6,676 nucleotides of DNA from Rudanella sp. (GTDB taxonomy: Bacteria > Bacteroidota > Bacteroidia > Cytophagales > Spirosomataceae), in assembly GCA_026785985.1 (NCBI GenBank), contig JAJAYX010000125.1, positions 1-6,676 on the forward strand. The letters are read 5' to 3'. Every line of letters begins with the position of its first letter. Position 1 is the first letter of the stretch. A program made the translations under genes and the position numbers. Positions 5,336-6,676 of the stretch are shown here, piece after piece. The notes under the pieces were generated by a model. The model made no database searches, was not told where the DNA came from, and saw nothing but the letters and a program-made list of their open reading frames with translations.

Positions 5336-6676
5336 TCAGGAAGAAGTCGGAGAACGGTAAACGCGAACCTCAAACGGGTTCAACGTAGCCGTTCTTTTTT
5401 TATAGTTTCCCATAACAACCTCGCCTTCAGGTACTATCGGAGCGTCAACGCTCTCGCCCGAAAAATTAGCCACCGTCACGAATGTGCCTGACTCATGCGC
5501 CCGCTCAAACACCCAAACCGTGGGGTGTTCAGGCGCGAGATCGCGGTAGGAACCTATGTGGAGGGCGGGTGTTTGCTTGCGCCACCGGAGCAGATCCCGG
5601 CAATAATTCAGCACCGAGCGCGGGTCAGATTCTTGTTGAGCCACGTTTACACGGGTATAATTGGGGTTGATTTTGAGCCAGGTTTTCGGGCCAGAGGTGA
5701 AACCCGCCAACGGTGCCGCCGACCATTGGAAAGGCGTTCGGGCGTGGTCGCGGGCGATGCGGTTGGCCGTTTTCAGGAACAGTTGTTGTTTGTCGTGCGG
5801 CCCATTGGGTTCAATCAACGCGGCCCACGCATTTCGCACCTGAATGTCGTCGTATTCCTCGATGCTATCGAACGGGCAGTTCGACATGCCGATTTCGTCG
5901 CCTTGATACAAACTCGGCGTGCCGCGTTGGGTCAGCAACACCGTGGCCAGCATCGTCGCCGACTCATACGGAAACCGGTCGGGATCGCCAAAGCGGGAGA
6001 GGACACGCGGGTTATCGTGGTTGCTGAAATAGATGTTTTGCCAACCGGGCGCGTCCGGGCCCGTTTCCAAAGCCGTGTTCCATTTGGTAAAAATGGCTTT
6101 GAGTTCGGGGAGGGTAAACTCCGGGGCCGGGTCCAGAAACCGGTGCTCTTCGCGTGGCACGGCATGGTCGAAATGATAGATCATCTGCAACTCCTGCCGC
6201 CCTTCGCCTACGTACAAATTCGCTTGCTCCGCAGACACCCCGAACCCCTCGCCAACGGTTATGACTTCCGGGTAGTTTGCCAGCACCTCCTGATGCATTT
6301 CCCTTAGAAACTCGTGAATGCGCGGCCCGTTGGCATGAATGGTCAAATCGCCAAACCGACCTTCGGGATAATTGGGGAAGTCGGGGGCTTTGGACAAAAA
6401 CGGGATCACATCCATCCGAAAACCATCCACGCCCTTGTCAAGCCAAAACCGCATCATCCGGTAGATTTCCTGCCGGAGCGCGGGGTTTTCCCAGTTCAAA
6501 TCGGGTTGTTTTTCGGCAAAAAGGTGCAGGTAATACTCGCCCGTTTCGGCATCGAACGCCCAGGCCGGGCCGGAGAAAAAGGATTGCCAGTTGTTGGGGA
6601 CTTCGCCCCCCAGCCCTCTCTCCTTCACAAGAAGAGGGGGTGAGTCAGTGGGGGCATGCACCCCCTCTCCTTCGCA
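5336..6676 (-). CDS. GH13 alpha-glucosidase / oligo-1,6-glucosidase (5' end outside window)
   Basis: 446 codons are visible and the frame stays open to the window edge, so roughly the first 100 residues of a usual 530-560 are missing. The GTG at 6661 is internal to the open frame and is probably not the start. The protein hydrolyses alpha-glucosidic bonds of short oligosaccharides. It shows PNNWQSFFSG, the QPDLNWENP block typical of oligo-1,6-glucosidase/alpha-glucosidase members, GFRMDV with the nucleophile Asp (codon 6410-6412), VITVGEG with the acid/base Glu (6248-6250), and SNHDNPR with the transition-state Asp (6014-6016). RTPFQW and a C-terminal beta-domain ending FEVRVYRSPTSS complete it. 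All three catalytic carboxylates are present. The exact substrate (isomaltose, maltose, trehalose-P) cannot be fixed. Just upstream of PNNW the frame reads through a repeat-like GC-rich tract (6600-6676), which encodes SPPLLVKERGLGGEV in place of the expected B-domain sequence. Confidence 0.92.
   Translation of the reverse strand, partial: CEGEGVHAPTDSPPLLVKERGLGGEVPNNWQSFFSGPAWAFDAETGEYYLHLFAEKQPDLNWENPALRQEIYRMMRFWLDKGVDGFRMDVIPFLSKAPDFPNYPEGRFGDLTIHANGPRIHEFLREMHQEVLANYPEVITVGEGFGVSAEQANLYVGEGRQELQMIYHFDHAVPREEHRFLDPAPEFTLPELKAIFTKWNTALETGPDAPGWQNIYFSNHDNPRVLSRFGDPDRFPYESATMLATVLLTQRGTPSLYQGDEIGMSNCPFDSIEEYDDIQVRNAWAALIEPNGPHDKQQLFLKTANRIARDHARTPFQWSAAPLAGFTSGPKTWLKINPNYTRVNVAQQESDPRSVLNYCRDLLRWRKQTPALHIGSYRDLAPEHPTVWVFERAHESGTFVTVANFSGESVDAPIVPEGEVVMGNYKKRTATLNPFEVRVYRSPTSS
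6600..6676. repeat. C/G-rich repeat element inside the GH13 coding sequence
   Basis: CCCTCTCTCCTTCACA (6614-6629) recurs 47 bases later as CCCCCTCTCCTTCGCA (6661-6676), matching at 14 of 16 bases. An inverted, shortened copy, GAAGAGGGGG (6631-6640), lies between them and forms a hairpin with the first copy (CTTC-acaa-GAAG core). GGGGGCATGCACCCCC (6650-6665) is a second near-palindrome. On the - strand the element is read in frame as SPPLLVKERGLGGEV, a peptide I recall from proteins interrupted by small palindromic repeats in Bacteroidota and cyanobacteria. The right end of the element is outside the window, and recurrence elsewhere in the genome is inferred. Confidence 0.6.

Noticed and set aside
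5495..6307. Long open frame of 270 codons on the + strand
   Set aside because: It lies fully antisense to the GH13 gene, is rich in Arg and Gly as expected from the complement of a GC-rich gene, and shows no recognisable motif.
1..6676. CRISPR array, tRNA or rRNA genes, phage defence genes
   Set aside because: No regularly spaced repeats, no tRNA-like cloverleaf or rRNA sequence, and no defence-related domain were seen on either strand.

Overview
The window looks like a chromosomal stretch of a Bacteroidota bacterium, most likely a cytophagalean (Spirosoma/Fibrella-like). The reasons are a C-terminal domain typical of type IX secretion (T9SS) proteins, A-rich rather than Shine-Dalgarno-like sequence before start codons, a TAnnTTTG-type promoter candidate, moderately high GC, and protein sequences that resemble that order. 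This placement is from memory of the families, not from a search.

Left part (1-1858, + strand): the 3' end of a gene whose product ends in a PorZ-like, T9SS-associated domain. Seven bases later comes a complete small-molecule kinase of the methylthioribose-kinase/aminoglycoside-phosphotransferase fold. Eight bases after that comes a secreted nucleoside hydrolase gene that has lost most of its middle and changed frame, and is now a pseudogene. The spacing suggests one former transcription unit. Bases 1859-1932 hold a structured intergenic element that resembles dispersed repeats.

Middle part (1933-4834): three housekeeping-type genes. An RluA/RluD-family 23S rRNA pseudouridine synthase (- strand) is divergent from a PLP-dependent D-cysteine desulfhydrase/ACC-deaminase family enzyme (+ strand), and their start codons overlap. 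That enzyme gene runs tail to tail into a Sua5-type threonylcarbamoyl-AMP synthase (- strand) with a 48-base overlap. Two of the three act in RNA modification (rRNA pseudouridine and tRNA t6A37).

Right part (4835-6676): about 500 bases without an intact gene hold what look like remnants of several unrelated genes, including a short piece of an alpha-L-rhamnosidase-like glycoside hydrolase. The last gene, on the - strand and cut by the window edge, is a GH13 alpha-glucosidase/oligo-1,6-glucosidase. At the edge its reading frame runs through a C/G-rich repeat that looks inserted just before the conserved PNNW segment.

I found no convincing undescribed multi-gene system. The points most worth a second look are the repeat inside the GH13 gene, the internally deleted nucleoside hydrolase beside an MTR-kinase-like enzyme, the divergent pair with overlapping start codons and a possible leaderless promoter, and the gene-remnant region.
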